NCBI RefSeq assembly: GCF_002843605.1
Contig: NZ_CP025263.1
Coordinates: 4,493,501-4,557,500 of the forward strand
Reading direction: 5' to 3'
Length of the DNA: 64,000 nucleotides
Origin: Pseudomonas sp. S09G 359
GTDB taxonomy: Bacteria > Pseudomonadota > Gammaproteobacteria > Pseudomonadales > Pseudomonadaceae
Shown one piece after another: positions 41,575 through 50,568 of this stretch (position 1 is its first letter; every line of letters begins with the position of its first letter). The notes under the pieces were generated by a model. The model had not been told where the DNA came from. It made no database searches and worked only from the letters and a program-made list of their open reading frames with translations. The position numbers and the translations under genes are program-made.

Positions 41575-43968
41575 TTAGAAGGCGTAGGTCAAGCGGGTGT
41601 AGTAGTACCCGCCGGTAAAACCGTAGGGCGAATAGGTGCCGTAGCTGCTGACCATGGTGCTGCTGGGCACGCCTTGTTTCTTGGGGTAGACGTCGAACAG
41701 GTTCTTGGCGCCGATGGCCACGTTGAGGTCTTTGGTGAGGTTGTAGCCAAGGTCCAGGTCGGTGATCCATTTGGCGCTGTAGACCCGGTCGAGGCTGCGG
41801 TCGTCGGAGACGTTGACCTCTTTGTAGGAGCCATAACGGGTCAGGGCCAGGTTGAGGTTGAAGCGCTCGATGCTCCAGTCGCCGCCCAGGATCAGCTTGG
41901 TGCTCGGCTGCACGCCGGTGATCAGGTTGCGTGCCTGGCGGTCCATCAGGTCGTAGGAGGTGCCGAGGATCGTGGTGGATTCCTTGTAGTTGAGGATTTT
42001 GGTCTGGTTCCAGTTGAACGCCGCCGTCCACTTCAACGCGCCGTATTGGCCCAGGTCCTGGCTGTAGTTGCCGACCAGATCGAGACCTTTGGTGCGGGTG
42101 TCGGCACCATTGATGAAGTACTGCCCGCCGGAGGTGGAGGTAATGCCATTGCCTTGCAGCACCTGGGTGATTTCCGGGCCGAGCAAGGTGCCGGTCAGGG
42201 TGATGCGGTCACGCAGGTTGATCACGTAGGCGTCGGCGGTGAAGTTCAGGCGATCGGTGGGCGTGAGGGTGAAACCCAGGCTGAAGTTGGTCGAACGCTC
42301 GGGCTTGAGCTCCTGGGCGCCAAGGGCTTGGGCAGCGGCCGAGCCTACCGGCAACACGCCGTAGTTGATCGACTGGTACACCCCATTCACCACGCCATAG
42401 GTGGTGGAGCGCGCACTGAACAGGCTGTTGGCCAGGGATGGCGCACGGAAACCATTGCTCACGGTGGCGCGCACGGCGAACTGCGGAGTGAAGTCGTACC
42501 GGGTGGTCAGCTTGCCGCTGCGGGTGGCACCCACGCCCTGGTTGTAATGCTCGTAGCGAAACGCGGTGCCGACGTACCAGTCGGGCACCGGGTTGAAGCC
42601 GACGTCGACGTAGCTGGCCAGGCTGTTGCGCGACGCGCTGCTTTCTTCGTCCGGCGAAATGCCGTTGGTGACCTGGGCCCCGGACGACGCGCAGTTGCCC
42701 GGCGCCACGCAGTAGCCGCCGTTGGCGTAGGACTCATAGTCACCGGCCTGCACCTCATAGGTGTCGCGCCGATGCTCGAAGCCGTAGCTCAGGTCCAGCG
42801 GCTTTTGCAGGCCGATGTCGAAGCCGCGCTTGAAGTCGAGGTTAGTGGTCAGCTCGGTGGAAATCCACGTGCCGGAGGTGAAGTGATTCGGCGTGGCCTC
42901 GCCCAGGGACGGGTTCTGGTTATGGGTGGTGCCCTGCTCCGCCTCGTTGCGCCCGTAGGTGGTGGACAAGTCCCAGTCCCACTCGCCAAGCGTACCTTTG
43001 CCGCCAAACGCGGCCTGGAAATCGTCCTCGTCGATAAACCAGGTCGGCGTGTAGCCGCCGGGGTAACCATTGGGGCCGGTGGTGATGGTATTGGTGATGG
43101 TCGGCAGGCGGAAATTCTGGCCCTGCTCGGCCTTGCGTCGCGAATAGGTGGTGAAGGAATACAGGCTGAAACTGTCGTCAATCGGCAACTCGGCGTTGTA
43201 GCCCAGGGTCAGCAGGTTGGTCTTGGGTGTGCCGTAGCCGCCATAGGTGGAACGACCGGCCTGCTCATAGGCCTGGGCGTAGGTGTAGCCGTTGGCGCTG
43301 GCCTTGTTGTCATCGTTCTGGCTGCGCGCATCCAGCGCCAGTTGCACGATGCCGCCGTTGCCAATTTCGAAGCCTTTGTTGAGGCTTTGCTGCACGGTCT
43401 GTTTCTTGCCGTCATAGCCGATGCCGGCGTTGGTCACCGAGGTGCCGCTGGTGTCGGCCTTGAGGATCACGTTGATCACCCCGGCGATGGCATCGGAGCC
43501 ATATTGGGCGGCGGCGCCATCACGCAGGACTTCGACATGGTCGATGGCGCTGATGGGGATCAGATCCAGGTCGGCCGGCGCGGCGCCGGTGTTGATGCCG
43601 TTGATGTTCAACGTGGCGGCAGTGTGGCGACGCTTGCCATTGACCAGCACCAGCACTTCAGCGGCGCTCATGCCCCGCAGGTTGGGGGCGCGGGCGATAC
43701 CACTGGCGTCCCAACCGGTTTTTTCCGGCAGGGTCAGCGACGGGATCACTGCGCTCAGGGCTTCCATCAAACCGGGTTTGCCGGTGCTTTGCAGTTGCTT
43801 GGCGCTGACCACATCGATCGGCACCGGGCTGCTGGTAACGGTGCGCTGCTCGGCGCCACGGTTGCCGGTGACCACCACAGTGGACAGGGTGCTGTCGTCC
43901 TGGGCCTGGGCGGTATTGGCGAAGATTGCCAGCGCCAGGATGGCGGTCGGTTGTAAGACTTGCTTCAT
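41575..43968 (-). CDS. TonB-dependent outer-membrane receptor
   Basis: Receptor of 797 residues. Signal peptide (TAILALAIFANTAQA), TonB-box-like STLSTVVVTGNRGAEQRTVT, plug domain with APNLRGMSAAEVLVLVNGKR and IDHVEVLRDGAAAQYGSDAI, a long barrel and terminal aromatic (YYYTRLTYAF). The ATG at 43968 has GGAG five bases upstream; the GTG two codons earlier would overlap that site. It heads the operon of amino acid transporter, oxidase and RidA and is a paralogue of the receptor at 30701-33142. Confidence 0.88.
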   Translation of the reverse strand: MKQVLQPTAILALAIFANTAQAQDDSTLSTVVVTGNRGAEQRTVTSSPVPIDVVSAKQLQSTGKPGLMEALSAVIPSLTLPEKTGWDASGIARAPNLRGMSAAEVLVLVNGKRRHTAATLNINGINTGAAPADLDLIPISAIDHVEVLRDGAAAQYGSDAIAGVINVILKADTSGTSVTNAGIGYDGKKQTVQQSLNKGFEIGNGGIVQLALDARSQNDDNKASANGYTYAQAYEQAGRSTYGGYGTPKTNLLTLGYNAELPIDDSFSLYSFTTYSRRKAEQGQNFRLPTITNTITTGPNGYPGGYTPTWFIDEDDFQAAFGGKGTLGEWDWDLSTTYGRNEAEQGTTHNQNPSLGEATPNHFTSGTWISTELTTNLDFKRGFDIGLQKPLDLSYGFEHRRDTYEVQAGDYESYANGGYCVAPGNCASSGAQVTNGISPDEESSASRNSLASYVDVGFNPVPDWYVGTAFRYEHYNQGVGATRSGKLTTRYDFTPQFAVRATVSNGFRAPSLANSLFSARSTTYGVVNGVYQSINYGVLPVGSAAAQALGAQELKPERSTNFSLGFTLTPTDRLNFTADAYVINLRDRITLTGTLLGPEITQVLQGNGITSTSGGQYFINGADTRTKGLDLVGNYSQDLGQYGALKWTAAFNWNQTKILNYKESTTILGTSYDLMDRQARNLITGVQPSTKLILGGDWSIERFNLNLALTRYGSYKEVNVSDDRSLDRVYSAKWITDLDLGYNLTKDLNVAIGAKNLFDVYPKKQGVPSSTMVSSYGTYSPYGFTGGYYYTRLTYAF

Positions 43969-44061
43969 AGCCACTCCAAACTATTCCAAATCGCGAAGTC
44001 GGGCAGGCACGCGATCGTGCGCGGTGCTCCGGAGGTTGTGGGGTGTTGCGGCGATTTGGGG

Positions 44062-44094
44062 CTAGGTGTGGCGCGGGGTTTGAATTGGCAACAT
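44062..44094 (-). CDS. candidate leader peptide, 10 residues
   Basis: Frame MLPIQTPRHT preceded by a strong ribosome binding site (GGAAGGGAG, eight bases before the ATG) and ending 93 bases before the receptor start. The good spacing makes translation likely if the region is transcribed. Function unknown; it may be chance. Confidence 0.3.
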   Translation of the reverse strand: MLPIQTPRHT

Positions 44095-44370
44095 ACGTTG
44101 AACTCCCTTCCAACGATTCTGCTGCGGGGTGATTACCCGGTTTGGCAACGCAGAATCCGAATCTAGATTGGTACCATCCGAGGTCAGGGGTAGGCTGTTG
44201 CGATCAAACATAACGGAATGGGTTGGGGAAATATAATGCTATTTGGGCATAAGCTAATATTCTTGGATTTCATTATTTTTGTTTTAGTTTATTCATATAT
44301 TTGATGTTGTGCGTATATCCATTGCTGGCCTTGAACCCGACCGGTTTCGCGGACCTAACTCAGGCCAAAA

Positions 44371-44464
44371 TGTGGGAGGGGGCTACACCCCGATGGCAGT
44401 GGATCAGTCAATACATCTGGTGACTGACACACTGATATCGGGAGCAAGCCCCCTCCCACATTTT
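44371..44464. repeat. REP doublet (REPIN-like)
   Basis: TGTGGGAGGGGGCTACACCC and inverted GGGAGCAAGCCCCCTCCCAC. The left arm has ACA in place of the usual TGC, so one REP hairpin is imperfect. It lies immediately after the gspD stop and may end the gsp transcript. Confidence 0.83.
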
Positions 44465-44476
44465 GACCGCATTCCT

Positions 44477-46714
44477 TCAGTTCGCAGGCTTCAACAACTG
44501 CATCTGCTGCCGATAATCATCCGTCACCTGCCGCGCCTGGCTGCTGCTGGTAATCACCCTGGGCGTGATAAGCACGATCAACTCCGTCCGGTCCTTGGAC
44601 TTGCTGGTATTGCCAAACAACCACCGCAACCCCGGAATCTTGCCAAGATAAGGCACCGCACTGACACTCTCCGCATTGTCCTGCTTGATCAACCCCCCGA
44701 GCAGCACCGTCTGCCCACTCTGCACCGCTACCTGCGTGGACACCGAACGCGTGGAAATACGCGGATTATTCTGCGTGTCATTGTTGGACGCCTGGTCCTG
44801 CGCATCACTGACCTGCTGCTGAATATCCATATACACCAGACCACCCGGATTGATCCGCGGCACCACATCCAGGATCACCCCGGTCTGCACATACTCAACA
44901 CTGCTTAACGTAGTGTCGGAAGTGCCGGTATTCACCGTGGTCTGGCTGATAGGAATATTGTCGCCCACCTGAATCTGCGCCGGCTGGTTGTTCATCACCA
45001 CCAGCGACGGCGCCGACAGCACCTGGGTACGGCCATTGGTTTCCAGCGCATGCAAGGCCACCTGCAAGTTGGAGCTGACAAACGAATAGAACAACGAATC
45101 CGTCGCGCCCAACCCTGCCCCACCGCCGCCTAACGCGCCTTGACTGCCGGCCGTATTGCCCACGGTGGTGCTGGTGGAATTACCCGCCAGGCGGCCCAGG
45201 TACCACTGCACGCCCAGGTCCAGTTCGCCGGTCAGTTTGACCTCAAGGATGCGCGTCTCGATCTGCACTTGCAGCGGCGGATTGTCCAGCCGCTTGATCG
45301 CCGATTCGATCTCCTTCCACTGCACCGGGCGGGTGCGCACCAGCAGTTGGTTACTGCTTTTTTGCGCGGTGATTCGTGTACCGGCGTCGAGGCTTTTGGC
45401 CGGGGCGTCAGCCGTGGTGCCGTCGTCGGTACTTTCGGTATCTTCGCTGGCTTGGGGGTCTTGCTCTTCATCTTCGCTGGCGCGCTGCGTGGTGTTGCCC
45501 ATGCCGCTGCTGTTGCCGTTCAGGCCGCCAGGCGTGCTGCCGGAGGTGCTGTTGGTGCCGGGCGAGGACAGCGTCGCGGTGCGCAAACCGGGGGCGACCT
45601 TGGCCGGGGCGTCGTCCTTGATCGCGCCGCTGCCGTAGATCTGCCGCAGGTACTTGGCCAGGTCCGTGGCCTTCATATTGCGCACGTCGTAGACGTACAT
45701 CTGCGGCTCGTTGCCGCCGCCTTCGTCGATGGTGTGAATCCAGTCACCGACTTCGCTGAGGTATTGCGGTTGCGACGAGATCGCCACCACCGAGTTGGTC
45801 CGCTCGATCGGCAAAAAACGCACCATGCCCGCCAACGGCATGCCGCTGTCGGGCCCGAACATCTTTTGCAGCTCGGGCATCAGTTCGGCGACCGAGGCGC
45901 GTTGCAAACCGAATACGCCTACCGACATGCCCTTGAGCCAGTCCACGTCAAAGGTGTCGATGGTGTCCTGATAGTTGGCCAGCTCCTCCGGGGTACCGGC
46001 CAGGCTCAGCACATTGCGCGCCGGGTCCACCAGCAGGAAGGCATTTTCCCGGGCAAACGGTTTGAGCAGTTTCTGCATCTCGGTGGCCGAGATATAGCGC
46101 AGCGGAAACAGCCGCGCCGACAAGCCGTTGGAGGGTTGCGACACACGCATCTCCGGCACCAGCTTGCCCGCCACCGCCTGGTTGGCCGGCAGGATCACAT
46201 AGCGGTTGCCCTGCTTGATCATGGCGTTGTCGGTCCACGACAGCAGGGTTTCCAGAATCGACAGCGCCTGCTGCTTGTTCACCGGCTTGGAGGTGGAAAA
46301 GCTGACATTGCCTTTCACCCCTTGGGCAATGCTGTAGTTCTCATGCAGCAGGTCGCCCATCACGCTGTTGATCACCGCCTCGATCGGCTGGTCGGCGAAG
46401 TTGAACACGATGTCGCCGCCCGCCTCTTCCTTGCCGGCCGACGCCGCTGTCGGTGGACGCACAAATTGCCCGTTGCCGCGAATCAATTGACGCTGGGGCG
46501 GTGTCTTGGCCTGGGGCTGGCCGCTGTCGACCGGGGCCTGCTCGCTGGCCGGGTCGACGGGTGGGCGTTGCGAGCCGGTGCCCTGCATCGCCTCGTGCAA
46601 CAAGGCCTCGTCCGGGTCCAGATGCTCGGGGAATGTGCCGCAGCCACCAAGGGAAACGGCGGTGGCCAGGCAAAACACGGTGGTGCGCAAAGCGCCGGGG
46701 AATGTATCGATCAA
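44477..46714 (-). CDS. gspD: type II secretion system secretin GspD
   Basis: Outer-membrane secretin of 745 residues. A lipoprotein signal (VFCLATAVSLGGCG) suggests acylation at Cys25 and no need for a separate pilotin. N-domains follow (for example YVILPANQAVAGKLVPE and LFPLRYISATEMQKLLKPFA), then a serine-, glycine- and acid-rich insert at about residues 380-450, and the secretin core with VLSAPSLVVMNNQPAQIQVG, VPYLGKIPGLRWLFGNTSK and ELIVLITPRVI. It starts with TTG, which overlaps the gspC stop (TTGA). It is the last gene of the T2SS operon. Confidence 0.9.
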   Translation of the reverse strand: MIDTFPGALRTTVFCLATAVSLGGCGTFPEHLDPDEALLHEAMQGTGSQRPPVDPASEQAPVDSGQPQAKTPPQRQLIRGNGQFVRPPTAASAGKEEAGGDIVFNFADQPIEAVINSVMGDLLHENYSIAQGVKGNVSFSTSKPVNKQQALSILETLLSWTDNAMIKQGNRYVILPANQAVAGKLVPEMRVSQPSNGLSARLFPLRYISATEMQKLLKPFARENAFLLVDPARNVLSLAGTPEELANYQDTIDTFDVDWLKGMSVGVFGLQRASVAELMPELQKMFGPDSGMPLAGMVRFLPIERTNSVVAISSQPQYLSEVGDWIHTIDEGGGNEPQMYVYDVRNMKATDLAKYLRQIYGSGAIKDDAPAKVAPGLRTATLSSPGTNSTSGSTPGGLNGNSSGMGNTTQRASEDEEQDPQASEDTESTDDGTTADAPAKSLDAGTRITAQKSSNQLLVRTRPVQWKEIESAIKRLDNPPLQVQIETRILEVKLTGELDLGVQWYLGRLAGNSTSTTVGNTAGSQGALGGGGAGLGATDSLFYSFVSSNLQVALHALETNGRTQVLSAPSLVVMNNQPAQIQVGDNIPISQTTVNTGTSDTTLSSVEYVQTGVILDVVPRINPGGLVYMDIQQQVSDAQDQASNNDTQNNPRISTRSVSTQVAVQSGQTVLLGGLIKQDNAESVSAVPYLGKIPGLRWLFGNTSKSKDRTELIVLITPRVITSSSQARQVTDDYRQQMQLLKPAN

Positions 46715-47235
46715 GGGGTGGACTCGTGAGGAAGGGTAATCGGGGCTGTGGTGGACGGCGGCGGCAGACGCAGGCCGCGCAGGCTCAGGGTCTGCGTGCG
46801 GCCGTCGAGTACAAAGCGCGCTTCGCGGGGTGTGAGGTGTTCCAGGCGCCAGCCATTGGGCAGGGTCTGGTCCTGGTGGACTTTCAGCGGCGGGCCATCC
46901 GCGCGCTTGAGCAGGGCGACGCGCAGGTCGCCATCCAGCACGATGCCGGTCAGCGTCAGGCTCGACAGGCTGGAGACGGCGGCCTGGCCGACGGCGCGGT
47001 CAGGGCTGCGGTCGGGGCTGAACAAGGGCGCCTGCCAGGTGCCGGCCAGGCTCTCGAGGGTCGCCGCCGGGGCCGCCAGCACCTTGGCGGTGGCGTTGGC
47101 GCGTGCATCGGGTGCGGGCGCCGGCAACCACTCGGGCGCATCGCCGATGCTGCTGAGGATGCCCACCATCAACAGGCCCAACAGCCCGGCCACACCGAGC
47201 AGCAGCCACTCCAGGGGGCGCAGTGCATTGATCAT
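46711..47235 (-). CDS. type II secretion protein GspC-like (HR domain)
   Basis: Inner-membrane protein of 174 residues: short cytosolic start, one helix (WLLLGVAGLLGLLMVGILSS, about residues 10-29), a proline/alanine linker and a periplasmic domain with SLTLTGIVLDGDLRVALLKR and LPNGWRLEHLTPREARFVLD, which fits the HR domain of GspC (also called GspN or PilP-like in some annotations). It is shorter than usual GspC and lacks a PDZ or coiled-coil end. Its place just before gspD supports the role of linking inner-membrane platform and secretin. Confidence 0.78.
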   Translation of the reverse strand: MINALRPLEWLLLGVAGLLGLLMVGILSSIGDAPEWLPAPAPDARANATAKVLAAPAATLESLAGTWQAPLFSPDRSPDRAVGQAAVSSLSSLTLTGIVLDGDLRVALLKRADGPPLKVHQDQTLPNGWRLEHLTPREARFVLDGRTQTLSLRGLRLPPPSTTAPITLPHESTP

Positions 47236-47843
47236 CGGCGCACCTGCGTGGCAGCAGCCGGTTGCAGGTAGCCACGCACCAGCAGGTGCACCACCAGTTG
47301 GCCGGCGCCACCGCTGGCGGGCGCGTTTGGCCCACGGCGAATGCTCATTTCATCGACAAACAGAAACGGGCGCTGGTACTCCAGCTCATGCAGGATCGCG
47401 GTCAAGGGTTCGATAGCGCAGTTGAGGGTCAGGCTGACTTTGACTTGGCGATAGGGCTCGCTGTCGTCCTGCTCGGGGGTGATCGGCATGCGCTGAGTAA
47501 GGCTGCAGCCGCCACCGAGGCCGGCGCGGCTGTTGATCAGGTCGGCGATGCGCTGCATCAGGTCCGCCGCCACGGCGCTGGGGTCATCGCCGGGCAACAG
47601 GCTGGTGTTGCTGGCCGGGTCCTGGCGGGCCTCTTCGAGTTGTTGGCGCAAGGAATTGCCCTGGCGCAATACGCCGGCGTAACGTTGCTGTTGTTCGCGC
47701 AGCTGCTCGGCCTGCTCACCCATCTCGCGCAAGGGGCCGGCAAACCAGCTGTCGACTAACAGCCAGTAAGCGGCACCGAGCACCAGGGCCAGGCCGATCA
47801 GGGCTGCGCCGCGGCGCTCACGGGGTGTCAGTGGTCGGCGCAT
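47232..47843 (-). CDS. gspM: type II secretion protein GspM
   Basis: Platform protein of 203 residues. Cytosolic start MRRPLTPRERRGAAL, one helix (LIGLALVLGAAYWLLV), a coiled-coil-like stretch (REMGEQAEQLREQQQRYAGV) and a ferredoxin-like periplasmic domain. The ATG at 47843 is chosen over the upstream extension to 47903. It overlaps gspL by 26 bases and gspC by four. Confidence 0.82.
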   Translation of the reverse strand: MRRPLTPRERRGAALIGLALVLGAAYWLLVDSWFAGPLREMGEQAEQLREQQQRYAGVLRQGNSLRQQLEEARQDPASNTSLLPGDDPSAVAADLMQRIADLINSRAGLGGGCSLTQRMPITPEQDDSEPYRQVKVSLTLNCAIEPLTAILHELEYQRPFLFVDEMSIRRGPNAPASGGAGQLVVHLLVRGYLQPAAATQVRR

Positions 47844-48861
47844 CGGCGGCCTCCTGGTGCAGGTGGGCGCGCAAGGAAAATTGATCCTTGCCGGTTTGCG
47901 CATCGGGTTGGATCACCCCTTCGAACTGGGCGTTTTCCAGGCTGTGGCAGCCCTTGATCCGCGTGATCAGGGCACTGGCCTTGGCGCTTTGCCCGGAGAA
48001 TGAAACGTCGGCGCCGTCGTTGACTTCCAACTGGTCGATCCAGGTGTCGGACGGCAGGCAAGCGGTCAGCTCGTTGAGCAGCCCGGCCAGCGGCGGTTGG
48101 GCGGTCTTGCGGCGGATCAGGTACTGCGCGGCACCACGGGTATTCAGCAGTTGCTGGCGCAGCGCCTGGATCTCGGCGACCTGGGCTTTTTGCGCGCGCA
48201 CGCTTTGCTGCATGCTGTCGAGCACGCGCTGGCGGTCGTTGAGCCACAGCAGCATGGCGGCGATCAGCAAGGCGCCGCACAACCACGGCAGGCTGCGTTG
48301 CAAGCCTTTACCCGCCGGGCGCTGGCGTGGGCGCAACGGCACCGGCAACAGGTCAATGCCCAGCGGTACGCCCGCCGCGTCCGCCACATCCACGGCGTGT
48401 GGCTGCAAGCCGAGCGCGGCGCACTCAGTGAGGATCTGGTCGAGGCGCTCGCGCAGGATCGCCACCAGCGTCACGTGCACATGGGTCGGCGTGCGCCGTT
48501 CCTGACGCGCGACAAAGTACAACTGGGCCGCATCGAACGGGGTAAAGCGGTCCAGTTCATAACCCACCACCGTCGCCAGGTTGCGCGCCGCCGCCGGGGG
48601 TAGTTGCAAGGCTTGCACCAGCACCGCCGAAGGGGCCAGCAGCAGCACCTGGCGCGCCTCGCCAGCCACGGGTGGCACGGGCGCGGTCAACGGCCAGGGG
48701 TAGACATGCTCGGGGATGTCCTGCAGCGACAACCAAGCCGGCAGGCAGCCCCGCAGCTCCTTGAGCCACAGCCGCCAGCCCGATTGCAGCAGGCTACCGC
48801 GCCAGCGCTGGGTGATCGGCTCCGTGAGCAGCTGCAGCCGTGCGGATAAGTGTTCGTTCAT
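47818..48861 (-). CDS. gspL: type II secretion protein GspL
   Basis: Platform protein of 347 residues with a large cytosolic actin-like domain that contacts GspE (residues 1-185, including NLATVVGYELDRFTPFDAAQ), one helix at about 191-207 (LPWLCGALLIAAMLLWL) and a periplasmic PilN-like domain (LLNELTACLPSDTWIDQLEV). The ATG at 48861 overlaps the gspK stop (ATGA) and is preferred over the in-frame ATG three codons upstream. Confidence 0.85.
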   Translation of the reverse strand: MNEHLSARLQLLTEPITQRWRGSLLQSGWRLWLKELRGCLPAWLSLQDIPEHVYPWPLTAPVPPVAGEARQVLLLAPSAVLVQALQLPPAAARNLATVVGYELDRFTPFDAAQLYFVARQERRTPTHVHVTLVAILRERLDQILTECAALGLQPHAVDVADAAGVPLGIDLLPVPLRPRQRPAGKGLQRSLPWLCGALLIAAMLLWLNDRQRVLDSMQQSVRAQKAQVAEIQALRQQLLNTRGAAQYLIRRKTAQPPLAGLLNELTACLPSDTWIDQLEVNDGADVSFSGQSAKASALITRIKGCHSLENAQFEGVIQPDAQTGKDQFSLRAHLHQEAADAPTTDTP

Positions 48862-49583
48862 TCTTGCCAACGTAAGACTCGATAAGGTTGTGCGCTGCCT
48901 TGCGCGGGGCTCAATAACACGGTGGCTTGCAGGCTGGCGTGGTAACCGCCGGGGCGTTGCGCGCGACTGTCGATCACCAGCACATCACCGGGGTCGGCGC
49001 CCACTGCACTCAGGTGCGGCAGGTTCAAGGCGCGGCGCATCAGCGCGCTGGCGAAGGCCGGATCGGGCCGGTCCAGGCCACTCCACAGGCTGATCTCGGG
49101 CACCAGTGCGCTGTACAGCGCCTGGGTCATGCCCGGCAGTTGCCGCACTTCTTCAATCACCCGAAACGGCGCCAGGCCCCTGTTGCGACGCACTTCCAGG
49201 TCCTTGGCGAGTTGGCTGGCCTGCGCCTGGGTCGCACCGCACGCCAGGGCCAGGCGGGCAAAATCGCCAACCTCGGCGCTGTTCAAATACAACTTGCCGC
49301 GCTCACTGCGCAGGCTGACGTGCAACTGCGCATCGTCGAATGCCAACGGGATTTCACGCCCATCCGCCAGCCACTGCTTGCGCTGCAACGGATCGGCCAG
49401 GCCTTGCATGGCCAACGCCACGCCCGCCTCGGCGGCCAGCACCGCCTGGGTATGCTGGCGATGCCACGACGCCTGTCGCGTTTCCAACTGCACCCAGCCG
49501 GCCAGGCCGCCGAGCAGCAGGCTGAGCAACGCCAGCACCCATAGCACCAGCAGTAGCGCGACGCCGCGCTGACGCCGAATCAT
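48858..49583 (-). CDS. gspK: type II secretion minor pseudopilin GspK
   Basis: Pseudopilin of 241 residues, smaller than the common 300 or so. N-terminus MIRRQRGVALLLVLWVLALL has the prepilin site after Gly with Val-Ala-Leu and, as usual for GspK, no Glu5. The helical insert (LNSAEVGDFARLALACGATQ and FRVIEEVRQLPGMTQALYSA) matches the GspK alpha domain. The ATG at 49583 overlaps the gspJ stop; the longer frame to 49703 lies within gspJ. Confidence 0.85.
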   Translation of the reverse strand: MIRRQRGVALLLVLWVLALLSLLLGGLAGWVQLETRQASWHRQHTQAVLAAEAGVALAMQGLADPLQRKQWLADGREIPLAFDDAQLHVSLRSERGKLYLNSAEVGDFARLALACGATQAQASQLAKDLEVRRNRGLAPFRVIEEVRQLPGMTQALYSALVPEISLWSGLDRPDPAFASALMRRALNLPHLSAVGADPGDVLVIDSRAQRPGGYHASLQATVLLSPAQGSAQPYRVLRWQE

Positions 49584-50209
49584 TCGGGGCCTCCGCCCGA
49601 GAGGTTCAAACGCAACGCGATCACCTGGGTGACCCATGGCACCGGCCCGTTGACGCGCGCCGCAATCCGTACCGCCGAGGGCAAGCGCTTGGTCCACGGC
49701 CACTCGCTGATCCAGCCGGTGGCCTGGCCCTTGGGCGACACACCGCGATAGCTGAATTGCAGCTCTTCGATATTTTTCAACAACACCTGCGGTTCACTGC
49801 GCGACGCCGGCACGCTGACCTGCGCTTCGGACTCAAACCGCGCAAACGCGACCTGCAAATCGCGCTGCGCCGCGGCGCCGGTCAACTGCAAGGTGAAACG
49901 CTGAATCCCGCCGCCGAGCACGCCGGGCAAGGTCGCGACAAACTGCATGCGCTGTGGGCTGCCGGCGAAAAAACCATCGGTCTGGCTGTCATCCTCGGTC
50001 ACGTCCAAGGGCAGCGCCTCACTGATGGCGGTGCGCAAAAACTGCTGCGCGGCACGCATTTCGTCCAGGCTGACCGTGTAGCGCTGCGCCTTCAGCACCG
50101 CGCGATTGGCCCCCAGCAACGCGCCACCGACCAGGGTCAGCAACACGCCGAGCAGGCTCAGCACGATCATGATTTCGAGCAAGGTGAAGCCCTGTTGGCG
50201 GCGCTTCAC
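49580..50209 (-). CDS. gspJ: type II secretion minor pseudopilin GspJ
   Basis: Pseudopilin of 209 residues with prepilin motif KRRQQGFTLLEIMIVLSLLG and a GspJ-type body (DEMRAAQQFLRTAISEALPL, IEELQFSYRGVSPKGQATGW). It overlaps gspI and gspK by four bases each. It forms the pseudopilus tip with GspI and GspK. Confidence 0.87.
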   Translation of the reverse strand: MKRRQQGFTLLEIMIVLSLLGVLLTLVGGALLGANRAVLKAQRYTVSLDEMRAAQQFLRTAISEALPLDVTEDDSQTDGFFAGSPQRMQFVATLPGVLGGGIQRFTLQLTGAAAQRDLQVAFARFESEAQVSVPASRSEPQVLLKNIEELQFSYRGVSPKGQATGWISEWPWTKRLPSAVRIAARVNGPVPWVTQVIALRLNLSGGGPE

Positions 50210-50568
50210 AAACCGGCCCCTGCCGCACGCAGCTTCAAGGTGCTGAAGCTGGCGTGGCGCGGGCCTTCGCTGACCGTGAGGTCGAGGCGAAACAAGTGCG
50301 GCTGGCCGATACGGGTCGGCTGCTGGGCGATGCGCAGTTGCCAGGCGATGCCGTCTAAATCGCCCTGGCGCACGCCGTTGGCCAGGGGGCCTGCCGCTTC
50401 CTGGTCCATCACACTGACGGCGGCATGGCTGAGGCGGTCGCTGTGGGCGACTTGCAACAGCGAGCGCGCGCTCTGGCCAAAAGCGACCAGCAGCACCGTG
50501 CTGCAGATCGCCATGAGCGTGAGGGCGGCAAGCATTTCCAGCAGGGTGAACCCGGCTTGCTGCTTCAT
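50206..50568 (-). CDS. gspI: type II secretion minor pseudopilin GspI
   Basis: Pseudopilin of 120 residues, usual size. Prepilin motif MKQQAGFTLLEMLAALTLMA, followed by a short globular part with LDGIAWQLRIAQQPTRIGQP. It is joined to gspH and gspJ by ATGA overlaps. Confidence 0.86.
   Translation of the reverse strand: MKQQAGFTLLEMLAALTLMAICSTVLLVAFGQSARSLLQVAHSDRLSHAAVSVMDQEAAGPLANGVRQGDLDGIAWQLRIAQQPTRIGQPHLFRLDLTVSEGPRHASFSTLKLRAAGAGL

Larger units (their letters stand above)
43969..44476. other. promoter region between TonB receptor and gspD
   Basis: 508 bases. Right part: REP doublet at 44371-44464. Middle: AT-rich stretch about 44220-44310, the most likely promoter area for the receptor operon. 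Left: a short reading frame at 44062-44094. A small inverted repeat GCACG-CGAT-CGTGC is at about 44008-44021. No clear sigma factor site could be fixed. Confidence 0.55.

Noticed and set aside
41557-43956. 799-codon plus-strand open frame opposite the TonB receptor
   Set aside because: Antisense frame in high-GC DNA; composition is Val/Ala/Gly/His/Gln-rich with no domain, while the opposite strand encodes a clear receptor.
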